The translations under genes were made by a program, and so were the position numbers. Below, in pieces: positions 1-10,982 of a DNA stretch of 64,000 nt. Numbering within the stretch: the stretch's first letter is position 1; each line of letters begins with the position of its first letter. The stretch is from NCBI GenBank assembly GCA_028095005.1, contig CM051460.1, positions 188,216,742-188,280,741 of the forward strand, read 5' to 3'. The notes below the pieces were generated by a model, which had not been told where the DNA came from, did no database searches, and saw only the letters and a list, made by a program, of their open reading frames with translations. This DNA is from Rhynchospora pubera. Its lineage: Eukaryota > Streptophyta > Magnoliopsida > Poales > Cyperaceae.

Positions 1-1169
1 TAAATCTCTTGATATAGGTACATGATTTTCTATTTCTAGAGTAGCTAGTGATCAAAGAAAACCTATGTTCAGAGTTTGAAAACCATGGTGTCAGGAGGCA
101 AGAACATTGCTATAAAAGGCTAGACTTTATGAAGGGGCACATTAATACGGGTTTAAGTTTGTATGCTGGTGTTTTCGTTGTTAGAATTGATAGGCTAGGA
201 TGATGATCTTGAATTTATCTCTTAAGCTTGCATCTCTGGAATTTTAATTATTAGGATTAGTAGAGTGATTTGTATCTATGCTATGTGCATAAATAATCTT
301 GCTTTCATTTGTTATTTAATGATTGTATCTATGTAATGCTTGTATTCTTGAGTTAATTACGGGATGCTTGTTCCTTGATGCATACATGTAACGTTTTCAA
401 TTCTGGTTCTTTGAGACGCAAGATGATGATACAAGCAGCTTTCTAAATGAAACAACATTTGAAATAGCATACAAGATACAATTTACTAAATGAAACAACA
501 TATTCATGATTTGAAGTTGCAGCATGGAGTTGTGTGCTTGTCATGCATATAACATAAACAAATTTACATAACTACAAAAATTAAAAAAAAAAACTTGCAA
601 CATATGAACTTGAGCAAACATATTAAAGAACCACAGAACCCAACATACAATTTGATACTATTTGTCAAAAGTAAGAACATACAAAACTGAACCAATTTCA
701 ATCTTCTTCATTTCAAAATTAAAATGATAATAAGTACAATAATAGATGCAAGCATCTTAATCATAACATTAACACATCTTTCACTTCTTCCAATTGCTCC
801 ATTTATACTGGTTGTCTTTTCATATCTTCCAATTGCTTTCATGGAAATAAAAAAGATGATATATTAACTATCTTGTAAGAGTAATCCAGATACCCTTAGG
901 ACGTAAGACATCTTGCTGGTACATACTGACACCACACTGACATTCAACAATTTTTACTCAGCACGTAACAGATGAATTAGATAAATTGTGAATAAAAGAA
1001 CATTTATTTACTCGCATTAACATTCAACAAAATTTATTTGTAATGACTTGTAGAAAAAGGAAATGTATAAAATTGTAGCAAAGGAAATAATTTTCTACAT
1101 GATTGGTTCCTACCGAAATAGTTAATATCAGATATCAAATATAAATAAAAAGCATGAACTGTTGTACCA
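1..1169. other. AT-rich intergenic sequence, no gene seen
   Basis: I find no open reading frame with recognisable protein similarity on either strand. I looked on the minus strand for the RING and UBP-zinc-finger exons that should follow the broken BRIZ1-like fragment at 1170-1717 and did not find them. Confidence 0.5.
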
Positions 1170-1717
1170 TTAATACCATATACTAAGTCTTGGAAATTCT
1201 AAACACAATAGCTGAAAAAGAGATTGTTCTAGGCTGGTACTTGGGTAGTGCAGAAAGCAATTCATTGCTACTGTGTTCTTCCGAAAGTGTAGACCAAGTA
1301 AAAAGTTTACAACATCTGAAGAAGGAAATCTCCAACCGTTGAGTTCAAGACAGAACCGATCAGCTGCAATTTGATCATCAAACTCAACTAACACACTATA
1401 TCGATCCTCTATCCCATCATTCCTAAAAGCATCAAAATTTGATAATTATGTTAGAAATTAAGACCTGATCAGAAGAAATTCGTAATAAATATTAGAAGAT
1501 GAAATCCTGTACCTAATAAAGGTGATCTTAGAAGCATGTTGAAGATAGAAATCACAAATCCAAACAAAAATATCTGGTTAAGGCTAGAGGTCTGAGGAGA
1601 GCTGTCGCTGCTAGATCCCACCGCATCGAGGGAGGAGGTGGAAGCAACATCGACGGCATCTCCGATGGTGGTGGAAGCGGCAGAGGAGCCAAGGGAGTCG
1701 ATTCGGAGGCTGAACGT
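1170..1717 (-). pseudogene. BRIZ1/BRAP2-type E3 ligase fragment (N-terminal part only)
   Basis: This is a broken N-terminal piece of a BRAP2-family ubiquitin ligase (Arabidopsis BRIZ1/BRIZ2 type), proteins with an N-terminal RRM-like BRAP2 domain, a RING finger and a UBP zinc finger. Reading down from 1717, FSLRIDS resembles the family start, but the codon where Met is expected is ACG (1717-1715). A low-complexity Ser/Ala stretch follows. The frame then shifts at a T-run (minus strand, 1566-1570) into FVWICDFYLQHASKITFIR. A GT-AG intron (1512-1423) joins this to NDGIEDRYSVLVEFDDQ, the most conserved part of the BRAP2 domain. Similarity fades after NGWRFPSS and a stop follows near 1170. RING and UBP domains are absent. 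Family assignment is fairly secure; the lost-start reading rests on remembered family sequences. Confidence 0.65.
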
Positions 1718-2281
1718 GACAATGGTTGGTCTGGACTCTGGATGGAAGAGACGGATACGAATTTGTATTCCGTATACGCAAATATTTTTTTTGGACGGAA
1801 CTCTGGTCTGTTCACATCCGTCCGTCTATTTAGATCGGACGGTTTTAACGTAAGGAAGTCCAGTGGTCTTCTTTTTGGAGAAGTCCAGAGGATCCGGATC
1901 CATCGTTCGATGACGCATGGAACGGCATTCACTCTAGCTATAAAGCATTGACGCATGATAATTGGACAAAAAGTGACTAGCCTTTAAGTTTGTATAATTA
2001 TTAATCAATTTAAGATCTGTTATTTATCATTTTGAACAATTTCATTAAATTTGAGCAACAATTTTAGCGTATTAATTCTTTTTTATATAAACTATGTATA
2101 AGTACGAATTATATAAATTTACATATACAAATTTTGTACATAATGTATATAAGTCGAACCGAATTGAACTTAGACTTGGTCAGATGCTAACTAGGCAACG
2201 ACAAGGATCGGACAGGTCCTAATCGGCTAATCCCATTACCGTTGTTAGTGTAGTGTCACTGGAAGTACTAGCTAGACTTGT
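1718..2281. other. Intergenic, no gene seen
   Basis: The sequence has a short stretch of GTCC/GGAC-rich dyads near 1735-1910 and is otherwise AT-rich. Short open frames here show no known motif. Confidence 0.4.
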
Positions 2282-2427
2282 GGCTCCGTTTGGATAAGGT
2301 GTGGGAATAAGTAAAAAAGAGAAGAATTGGAAAGTGTGTAAGTTTGTGAAGAGTTTGGATTGTTTACAATAAATTTATTCTCTTATTTCCTTCTTCCCTT
2401 TTTCCCTAATGAAATCCAAACAGAGCC
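2282..2427. mobile_element. MITE with GGCTCCGTTTGGAT ends (copy 1)
   Basis: A short element begins GGCTCCGTTTGGAT and ends with the near-inverse ATCCAAACAGAGCC. The interior has the family phrase GAAGAGTTTGGATTGTTTA. Further copies lie near 37330-37473 (left end degraded), 40807-40941, 53247-53403 and 59517-59814. It has no coding capacity. No convincing target-site duplication was found, so the superfamily is open. Confidence 0.7.
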
Positions 2428-2621
2428 GTAATTTGTTTGTGTTGAGTCTGTTGACTTGTGATGTTGACATATATATATGACTTTATAACAACTTGATAAA
2501 CTTTACTAATCTGTGGCCTGCAGTTCTTGCGTACATCTGTAATCTTAGTTGTGTAAAAAACCACGACTGGGAGACTAAGCTCTTTTATAGTTCTGATGAT
2601 TGCGCCTGTAATGTTTTAAAA

Positions 2622-2897
2622 TTAAAACATAATAAGTTAATAACAGTCATTTATAGTTTTACTATCGTTAGTCATCGTTTAAATAAATAGAATATATAAA
2701 ATAGACAAGATAACATATAAATGATCAAAGTGAATATATACAAACAAATAAATTTTGTTATCACTTATTTCAAATTTTATATACATGTATATATTCACTT
2801 TGATCATTTATATATATTCACCTTGTTTACTTTTTGTGTTTATTTTGTTCAAGCGATGACAAGTGATGATAAACTGCAAATGATATTAAGCAATTTC
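2622..2897. mobile_element. Foldback element, GTGAACA family (copy 1)
   Basis: The left half AATGATCAAAGTGAATATA is inverted in the right half. The element is flanked by the direct repeat TTTTAAAA (2614-2621 and 2898-2905), consistent with an 8-bp target duplication. Copy B of the surrounding duplicate lacks it. Relatives lie at about 24500-24780 and 53560-53810. The outermost ends are not clean inverted repeats and the duplicated octamer is low in complexity, so boundaries are tentative. Confidence 0.6.
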
Positions 2898-2950
2898 TTT
2901 TAAAAACTTAAAGTTATCTAATCAGTGTTTTCTATTTGCATTGAGGCCTT

Positions 2951-3842
2951 TTTTTTTTAGATGGCCGGGCAGCGGCTGCCAAGCTTAAAAAGCAAAAAAA
3001 GAGAATTAAAAAAAAAAGAACAACTACGAACAAAATTGACTAAGTTCTTGAGAAATGCTGAAGAAGAATAAACACCCAACTAACCACCTCTTGTGGCCTT
3101 CTGCACTCCTGACGGAAAATTCTGTTGTTCCTTTCAAGCCATATCGCCCATGTTGTTGTCATGACTGCAACACTTATCAAATTTCTCCTAACTCCTGATG
3201 CTGCAGCTCGAGTACACAGAAGCATAGAACTGTAGGAGGTATAGCCATCAATGCCCTGTATGCCAAAGCGGTCAACAACGTCCCTCCAAACTGACTGCGT
3301 GTAGGGGCAGTTTAGGAATAGGTGGTTCGTTATTTCTAGTAACAGTGAACCGCAAAGTGAGCAGCCTTGAGTGAAAGGAATATTTCTTCTTTGCAAAATC
3401 TCATGTGTCAGAACTCTGTTATGCACTAGTAAAACACAAAATACTTTGATTGTTGGTTGCACATTGACCTTCCAGATGAAGTGCATAGGGAAGGCATTCT
3501 TACCGGCTCTAATTAAAGCACGATAGGTAGAAGAAACATTGAAATTTCCATCACTGGACCACTTTCAGTACAAATGATCATCTGAATTTGTTAAAGATAA
3601 GCATTGCAATTTCTGAATAGCTAGGTGATGATCAAAAGGCAAAGGTTTTTCCAGAAATTTTTCAAGGTCAGCAGCTGCCCTTTGCAATGTTAAGAACTGC
3701 CGTACCGGCTTTATAACATTTGGCATAAGAAAAAAATATTGATGACCTTCTCCCCAATTATCGTACCAGAACAAGACATTTTTTCCAGCCCCAGGCTTCC
3801 ATGCTGTAGAGATTTGGAAATATAGCTTTAGCTTATGTAAAT
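2951..3842 (-). mobile_element. 5'-truncated LINE (non-LTR retrotransposon) 3' end
   Basis: The minus strand encodes the C-terminal part of a plant L1-type LINE polyprotein. An FWYDNWGEG motif comes first, then KWSSDGNFNVSSTYRALI, then the zf-RVT zinc-binding region with C-x2-C...H...C (CSLCG, NHLFLNCPYTQSVW) and WAIWLERNNRIF. The frame runs from the truncation point to the stop near 3040, apart from one in-frame TGA near 3564 where the family normally has a Trp or other residue. A short 3' UTR ends in a poly-A tail, seen as a T-run at 2951-2958. A perfect 12-bp target duplication, CATTGAGGCCTT, flanks it (2939-2950 and 3843-3854). Copy B near 9370 is the empty site. Endonuclease and reverse transcriptase are missing, so this is a dead insertion. 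Confidence 0.92.
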
Positions 3843-3917
3843 CATTGAGGCCTTCATTGGTGTCTCTGTGGATCTCCTATCAATGGGCCCATTAAGGCTC
3901 AGATTATCATTATGTGA

Positions 3918-5256
3918 CCGAAAAATTTTAAAATAGTATTAAATTAATATAATATATTAAAAATAATATCAATATAATAAGTTTAATATAAATAGTATCA
4001 CGAGATCGGATTCCGATCTAAGCTTTGATCGGATTCTGAGTTTCCGATCTAAGCTTAGATCGGAATCCGAAATTCCGATCTTAGCTTTTTAATTTTTTTA
4101 TATATTATTTATTTATTTAATTTATTAATTAGTTAAATAATTAGAAAAATAGATAATATATTGTAAAAATATTGAAAAAATATGGAAAAAATCAGGAATA
4201 ATTAAATTAAATTTTATATGTAATTTAGTATTTTTTGGAGAAAATAAATTTATTTTCATTTTAATTAATTTATTTAATTAAAATATAAATTTTTATAACT
4301 TATTTAATTAAATGAATTGTGCCATTTAAAAAGGATTATAAATTTTCAGAATTTGCAGGGATACAAAGACATAATCCTTTCAGAATGTTCAAAGTTTTAT
4401 TAATTCTTTCTGCATTTGCAGGGATACAAAGGCATAATTTGAACATTAAAACTTTAAACAGGCTTAACTTTTGATAGGAAGGTCCGTTTGGGGCGATCGA
4501 GGACATTCCGGAAAGCTGGCGACAAGATCTACGCATTTTACAGAAACCCCGTAATGACCATTTTTCAGGCCAAAAAACGCTCTCTGGACCTCCAAAATCC
4601 ACTTTGAAAGTTTGCAAACCTAAAAACCACTCTAAACTACTAAAAATATTTTTAAAATCATAAATTAATCATTAAAAAGAGAAATGCAGTAAATCAAGTG
4701 AATTTAGTCTTTCTTCTCCGTCTCAGTAAAACATCAATCTCGTGTGATTCCTTTCTAACGCAATCCAGAAAGTGCTTCCTTGATAATGAGACTCGATATG
4801 ATTGTTTAATATATAATATGAAAATAATATATACAGAGCACGACATCCGGGACGCATATCAAATGGTTGTTTAAATTAATTAAAAATTTATACTTAATTA
4901 TTCATTTTTAATTAAATAAATTAATTAAATTTATATTTAATTAAATAAATTAATTAAAAGGAAAATAAATTTAATTTTCCAAAAAAAATACTAAATTACA
5001 TATAAAATTATTTAACTAATTAATAAATTAAATAAATAAATAAATAATATATAAAAAAAAATTAAAAAGCTAAGATCGGAATCTCGGATTCCGATCTAAG
5101 CTTAGATCGGAAACTCAGAATCCGATCAAAGCTTAGATCGGAATCCTGGATTCCGATCTAACGTCCGATCTCGTGATACTATTTATATTAAACTTATTAT
5201 ATTGATATTATTTTTAATATATTATATTAATTTAATACTATTTTTTAAAATTTCGG
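3918..5256. mobile_element. Non-autonomous Mutator-like element with long TIRs
   Basis: Two inverted arms of roughly 350-400 bp (about 3918-4300 and 4885-5256) begin CCGAAA and end TTTCGG, and stay alignable over most of their length. The 9-bp direct repeat ATTATGTGA flanks the element exactly (3909-3917 and 5257-5265), the signature of the Mutator superfamily. Each arm carries several AGATCGGAATCC-like subterminal repeats in both orientations. The 550-bp centre has no transposase. It holds a 73-bp-spaced direct repeat of GCAGGGATACAAAG (4355 and 4428). A 93-codon open frame (4336-4617, minus) has no recognisable domain. The matching site in copy B (about 9436) is empty. Confidence 0.85.
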
Positions 5257-5265
5257 ATTATGTGA

Positions 5266-6155
5266 TCACTGTTTAGGTGATGGACGTAAATAAATGGTAT
5301 GGATATAATCATATAAATTAAAAAAAATTATCAAATTTAAATGGATTGGGTCGGATCATGACTAATTTACTCATCGGATGATTGGTTACTATTTTTTCTT
5401 TCCTAAAACATATCCTTAATGGTATTTTGACTATATATATGATTTAAAAAAGAAGTAATAAAAATATTTTTTTTTAAAAAAAAAACTTGATGCAGAAATA
5501 AAGTTGAGAAATTTTTATCTCGAAGACTAATACATTTATCATTTAATGATTTAAACCCAAAGAACACAGAGAGGGCCTGGTATAGTAGCAGTGTAGCACC
5601 CATATCTAATGGTACCTGTTAACCTTTTAAAAAATAGTCAAATTGAAAATGTCAAATCATTTCTTCTCTGTATATGCTTTCCAATCACCAAACTTCAATA
5701 TATTCTCATCAACTCTTTTTAATGAAATTAAATCATCTCTTTTCACACGATCAGGCCCTAAATTGCATCTACAGACACATGTTAATTTCCTCTTATTTCA
5801 TTTTGGTGGCATTAAAGTTAGGGGAAATTTAGTGGCATTCACGTTTTAACGCCAACCGGACAATCTGACAGGAAAATTTTTACAGTTTCAAGATCACGGT
5901 CCGTAGCTTTCAGGCTAATGCTTCCACAACGTAATAATAGTAATAATAATGATGATGATATAAGATTATTAAGGACCAAATAAATTTTAAAATTGAATCA
6001 AATTTGATACACCATAAATTTCAATTAGAGTAAAATTTAAATATTTGATTCTTGAATAAATACAACTGCTCAAAGAAATGCACAAAGTTAATTACATGAA
6101 TCTTGCTGTAAGTGTGTGCGTGTGTATATATCTCTAGTATTCGATGACCATGAAT
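5266..6155. other. Tail of duplicate copy A and 3' flank of the ankyrin gene
   Basis: Positions up to about 5560 match 15390-15660 (tail of copy B). The rest is unassigned intergenic sequence downstream of the minus-strand ankyrin gene. It includes a short TAA/TGA trinucleotide run near 5935-5958. Confidence 0.5.
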
Positions 6156-8557
6156 TTAGATATTTGGAACAAGGTCTGACCGAAATTGACGACCGACCCT
6201 GAGGCGAACCATAATCTTGGGCCAGTCACCAATGATCTTGGAGATGAATGGAAGGATGCAAGAGAGTACCAGTATGAGAATTGCAAGCCACAAGCTCTTG
6301 TGTGCCATCACCGTGAACAAACCGGTGCCAAATGACACTGCTGTAGCTGCGTAGGCACACCACATGAGCGCCCTTGTTGTTTTCCTATAGTTGAGTAGGT
6401 AATCCAAGTCCTCCCAAGTTGCTAATACGCAAAGAAATGCAACAGAAAGGGAAGAGCACATGGCTATGGTGTCGGAGATCAAAAACACCTGAAATGCAGC
6501 CTTCCTTGCGAAAATTGGTAGGCCTGCGTCGGAAGAATCACTGCTAAACCCTCCTGGCAAGGTGAAGGCAGCAGCGAAAGTGATAGTAGCGAGGAGAGCA
6601 GCGACCAGAGAGGTGTTGGAAGTGTACCTTGCTGTAAGTGACTTGACCTCCTGAATTGCTTGTTTCTTGATCTCCCTCTTTGACTTATGACTTGCCGTGT
6701 TCTTCCAACCAGAGGGAATTACTTTCGACACCAATGTGAATGATTCATTCTGTTATATGCAAGACCGACAACACTAATGAAAGGTGTGCATTTTGTATTA
6801 TATTTAATTTATTTTAAGTTTAAATTAAAAGATGTTTAGTTAATTAAGGACAAGCCAGCAATGGCCGGATAGTACATGTTTATAATTAGTGTTTTGTATT
6901 AAAAATTAACACGTAGGTGTTTTGATGGGTAAGTAAGAGCAATTATTACATAAAATGGAAACAAAAAGTTACCCATTTTAGAGTCTTCATTTTCAATAAA
7001 TTATTTTTTCCACAGACTAGATCCACTCCATTACCATTCTTCAAATTCGAAGCTGTATAGTCTTGTCCATTGTGGGACAGCAGAGAACGAAGAATCTTAG
7101 GGTTGCACATTCGAGCAGCATAATGTAGAGGGAGGTCGCCTCGATTGTCGACTTGGTTAATAAGCCTGTGAAGCTGGGGTGTTCTCAGGATGACATCCAC
7201 AAGCTCTAGTTTCTCATGGCCGATAGCTAGATGAAGTGCATTTTCTGAGTATTCTTTGGTGGTAGTATACGCAGAATCAGGACAAGCACTGATGATTAAT
7301 TCTACTATTGGGACAGAACCATGACATGCTGCATCATGGAGCGGAGTAAAGCCTGTGGCTTCATTCTTAAAATAAGCCAGATTAGGATCGTGCTCTAAAA
7401 GTATCTTCACTATCTCGGGATTGTTGACGAATATTGCAACTACCAGAGGAGTGCGTCCATCTTCGGCCACATGATAGGCAAGCTCTGGACGCCCTTCCAA
7501 CAATTGCCGAATTATATCTGCATAGCAGTACATATATGCATACACACATATTGAAGTACGAATGTATGTTAGTACTTGTTGCTCCGACCTCCGTTATGAA
7601 TTCAACTTCTATTATCTTTTTTCTAGTCGTACTCAAATAATTTACAAGTTTAAAAGTCATACAACAAATATATTGTGTCAACTGTCAAATCATGTAAGTT
7701 CGATGCCAAAATTGTATTTTTCTCTGCTTAAATAGATATGTATATTATATTATATTATATGAATGATTTTAACTTGTTAGTAATTATGTATGAAAAATAT
7801 ATAGTATGCATGCATATACATAGAATGATAGAAAGTGCGCTGTTAGCTAACCTGTGTGGCCAGAATCCACGGCAGCATGGAGAGCTGAGTATTTTCCAGG
7901 GCCATAAAATACCGAAGAAGGAATTTGGAGCAGTTTCTTTACAACACTGGAGTAGCCTCTGCGAGCTGCCATATGCATCGGTGACTCTCCAATCTTGTTT
8001 GCTTGCTCGGACAGTCGCGGCTCTATGTCCAAGAGCCGAACTGCCAAATCCTCAAAGCCATTCCGCAATGTGTGATGCAAAGCATTATCGCCACGCTCGT
8101 CGAACTTCAACAGCATGTCATTCAACGGTTTTGTCCCTCCTTCTAGGTCAGGCTGCATGAGTTGTAATGCAGCACTGAGCATGTCAGCAGCCAGTGCAGC
8201 GTTAGCTGCCATGATAGCTGCCATCAATGGGGTCTCCCCATCTTTGTTGGTAGCGGAGAAGAGGAAAGGGTATGTTGCCCAGACTCTCTCTGCAAACTGC
8301 CGATGGCCGAGCATGGCAGCTATGTGAAGACAGTTATTCCCCTGCGGAGTTACAGAGAAAAGGGCATCTTCGGGATCGCGGAGAATCAAGTGCTTGAAAA
8401 GGTTGAGATCACCAGTGGTGCATGCCTTCAGCAGCTGCCGGTCCATTGGTCGTTCGCCAACCCCAGAATCTGATGTTTGATTGTCAGTGGCATGATGGTT
8501 AGATCCAGATGGTTGATCGGTAGTCGCTGATGTTATTTCTAAATTTGTCTCTGCCAT
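6156..8557 (-). CDS. Ankyrin-repeat protein with PGG domain (ITN1/ACD6-type), 614 aa
   Basis: The gene encodes a membrane-anchored ankyrin-repeat protein of the plant ANK-PGG family, whose members act in salt, ABA, defence and cell-death signalling. Three exons run 8557-7852, 7517-6973 and 6749-6156; junctions are GT-AG and the frame closes (1845 nt). Ankyrin repeats fill about residues 40-405 (GNNCLHIAAMLGH, DGETPLMAAI, IGESPMHMAARRGY, GFTPLHDAACHGS, RGDLPLHYAARM). A basic linker precedes the PGG domain, with LPGG at 481-484 and four predicted membrane spans (about 463-480, 504-528, 544-565, 569-588). I chose the Met at 8557; upstream in-frame codons offer no other ATG. It lies between two copies of a duplicated non-coding segment, so it may be a survivor of a tandem array. 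Substrate or partner cannot be read from sequence. Confidence 0.92.
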
Positions 8558-9084
8558 AATGATTAATTCATTAATTGAGTGAAATGTTTGGAGCAAATAT
8601 CACTTGCGATCCAACCTCACGGCTAGCTATGCATATATTTTCTTGATTCATTAGTTTGTTGGGTCAAGGTAAAATTTATATTCCACGTTAGGCGCTGTCC
8701 TCAGTTCCTCACATCACAACTAAGCAAGCATGAATTGAGGGTCGTAAGGGGCACATGGAATGGGAATCATGCTAGATAAGAACGAGGCCAACTTGAATTA
8801 TATTAGACTGCAGTCTACTTTAAATTTGAGCTTGTCATGGTTGTCAAAGTTAGGTATCATTTAACTTAAATCCCATCCAATTTACAATTCGCAACTATCA
8901 AATTTGATGCCGTTGAACTTATATAACTTAAGAGTTTATAATATTTTTACTGTCAATTTTAAACATTTTGGAAAGAAAATCAGAGTGTAAAGAAAAATCC
9001 TATATTTTACTGTCAATTTGAAACTATCAAATTTGATGCCATTGAACTTATGTAACGTAAGAGTTTATAATTTTTTACTGCCAA
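8558..9084. promoter_or_regulatory. 5' flank of the ankyrin gene, with a local direct repeat
   Basis: This is the presumed promoter and leader of the minus-strand ankyrin gene. No motif is diagnostic. A diverged direct repeat of about 60 bp, beginning ACTATCAAATTTGATGCC, occurs at about 8896 and 9024, spaced near 127 bp. Confidence 0.4.
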
Positions 9085-9198
9085 GGAAGAAGATACGTCC
9101 CTATGTCCTTGTGCATTCATTGAAGATACTGCGTGAGACTAAGCTCTGTTGTTGTTCTGATTACGCCTGTTACAATGTGTGTTTAAAGTTATCTAATC

Positions 9199-9343
9199 TT
9201 GAACGTGGGAGTCCACACTAACCACTCTGTCATTATTCTAGAGATAACATGTTCAACTCCAGCTCAACGCTGAAGATAGATAAACTCTATTTCACATTGG
9301 ACTATACCTCTGTAAATAAATTGTGTTATTTCAAAAAAAAAAA
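9199..9343 (+). mobile_element. Short poly-A retroposon (SINE-like or mRNA-end insertion)
   Basis: A unit of about 145 bp ends in an 11-base A-run, preceded by AATAAA-like sequence (GTAAATAAATTGTG). It is flanked by the direct repeat TTATCTAATC (9189-9198 and 9344-9353). Copy A at about 2912-2921 has a single uninterrupted TTATCTAATC, so the insertion is recent relative to the duplication. There is no coding frame. It could be a SINE, a LINE 3' tip or a retroposed 3' UTR; I cannot decide which. Confidence 0.75.
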
Positions 9344-9629
9344 TTATCTAATCAGTGTTTTCTATTTAGCAATGAGGCCTGCATTAGTGTCTATGTTGAC
9401 CTTCTATCAATGGGCCCATTAAGGTCCATATTATCCCTTGTGGATCAATGTTTATGCCGAGGCCTAAGGATGTTAATTCTCCTTCAACCTGATGGGTTGA
9501 TCCGTACCCAACCCCTGAGCCCATATAACTCATTTAAAACCGATAAGTAGGGCTAGGGGTGCATAACGTGGCAAACGGTCACGAAAATGACTGCTTGCGT
9601 TGACTGTTTCGTTGATGAAACGAAAATTC

Positions 9630-10044
9630 GGATCGGCATCCTCTACAGCCCAGCATTTGGCTGGACGGTACAGCCAAGGCATTCTTAAAAATTTTAAAAT
9701 TCAAACGTTAAATTCAAACCGTTGATCTTGTTTAATTTTACGAGCGATGTATTTTCATATAAATTTTATAAAATTTGGAGTTGATTTGATAATAGATTAA
9801 GTGGTCAATAAATGAACGAATATGATTAACTATCACTGATTAATTGTAATACGTTCGTCATTTGATCATTTAATCAAGTATCAAATCGACTCCAAATTTT
9901 ATAAAACTTATATAAGAATGCATCACCCGTAAAATTGAATAAGATTAACGGTTTGGATTTAATATTTAAATTTTAAAATTTATAAATATTAAAAAAAAAA
10001 AAAACCTTGGCTGTACCGTCCAGCCAAATGCTGGGTGTGGATCC
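9630..10044. mobile_element. MULE-type MITE nested in hAT unit 1
   Basis: This 415-bp element has ends starting GGATC and strong inner inverted repeats CCAGCATTTGGCTGGACGG and CCGTCCAGCCAAATGCTGG. It is flanked by the exact direct repeat ACGAAAATTC (9620-9629 and 10045-10054), a 9-10-bp duplication typical of Mutator-type elements. The interior is itself a long imperfect palindrome. Its core is shared with the MITE at 42888-43274, whose ends are different. Confidence 0.85.
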
Positions 10045-10982
10045 ACGAAAATTCTTGGTTTTTGCGTCTTGCGTTTCGTCATTGGAACGACATAAGAATT
10101 AGTTGCGTTAACCGTTGCGTCCAATTTGGACGATCAAAACGATTTACCCGTTTACACTTGTTAACCGTGTCTCGCATGTACCACTTTGTTAACAGATCGA
10201 TTTATACTATCATCAAGACGGGCATATAAACATGTTAACAGCGGAAAATTAAAGTACAATTATGAAGGGCTGGTGCCAATACATGTACCACCTTCATTAA
10301 AAGCACAAGCTATCAAATTTAAAGCAAAACACAATTTACAAAGTTTGTTTCTAAGTAAAACACAGATTATCCAAACACCTTCATCAGTTTTGATCTAAGA
10401 AAAGAATAATTTATCAAAGTTTAAATGAAACACCATTTAGTGTTTTAACACCGCTCCAAGTCCAAGTCTCCACTGCTCCATCATTCATCAGTTTTGTTTG
10501 TTTCTAAGTTCTAACAAAAGTTTGATTCCACTAGGCAGAGGCAGGTAGGCATTGGAGCATAGCAGCGAAGGAACCAACAAACCACACCCCTCTTTCTGCC
10601 TCACTTGTATCAACAAACCACTTCCCTCTTTCTGCCACTTTTCTCACTCGAGCTCCACCTCAGCCTCAAAACTGAAACCCCTCACCTTCCCCCACTGCCT
10701 CTCTTTCACTCACCTTTCTACTCTTTGTTGACCACAACACCACCTCCTTTTCCCCTCCACCTCGAGCTCGGCCATGGCGACCAACATCTCCCACCTCTTC
10801 TAAACTGACCCCACTCCCTCTCAAACCAAACCCATCCTTCAATCTCACTCTCCTTCATTCTGCGTGGTTGTCAATGGAGGCATCTAATGATGGCTCGATG
10901 ACAACAGCAACGGCTACAATCGACAGCAGCAGCTGAAGCTCTATCCAACCTCTTTTTTCTCTTTTGATTTTGGTGCTCTACC

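Larger units (their letters stand above)
2500..5560 (+). repeat. Segmental duplicate copy A (interrupted by three insertions)
   Basis: This segment matches copy B (9085-15660) in four blocks. Block one is GAGACTAAGCTCT to GCGCCTGT near 2570-2612. Block two is AGTTATCTAATCAGTG to TTGAGGCC near 2910-2950. Block three is CTATCAATGGGCCCATTAAGG near 3878-3905. Block four starts at GTCGGATCATGACTAA near 5350 and runs to about 5555. Between the blocks lie a foldback element, a LINE tail and a MULE-type element, none of which is in copy B. Copies A and B lie in the same orientation on either side of the ankyrin gene. Confidence 0.75.

Noticed and set aside
1552..1956. 134-codon minus-strand open frame
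   Set aside because: It overlaps the BRIZ1-like relic in the wrong frame; the family-like residues are in the other frames on either side of the T-run shift.
4336..4617. 93-codon minus-strand frame inside the MULE-type element
   Set aside because: It contains the duplicated LCLCIPAN phrase arising from the 73-bp direct repeat and shows no domain; kept only as possible captured sequence.
7738..8160. 140-codon plus-strand frame
   Set aside because: It is the shadow of ankyrin gene exon 1, which is supported by domain content and splice phase.
8594..8596. Upstream in-frame TTG as a start for the ankyrin protein
   Set aside because: Plants start at ATG; the first in-frame ATG (8557) begins a typical acidic, polar N-terminus.
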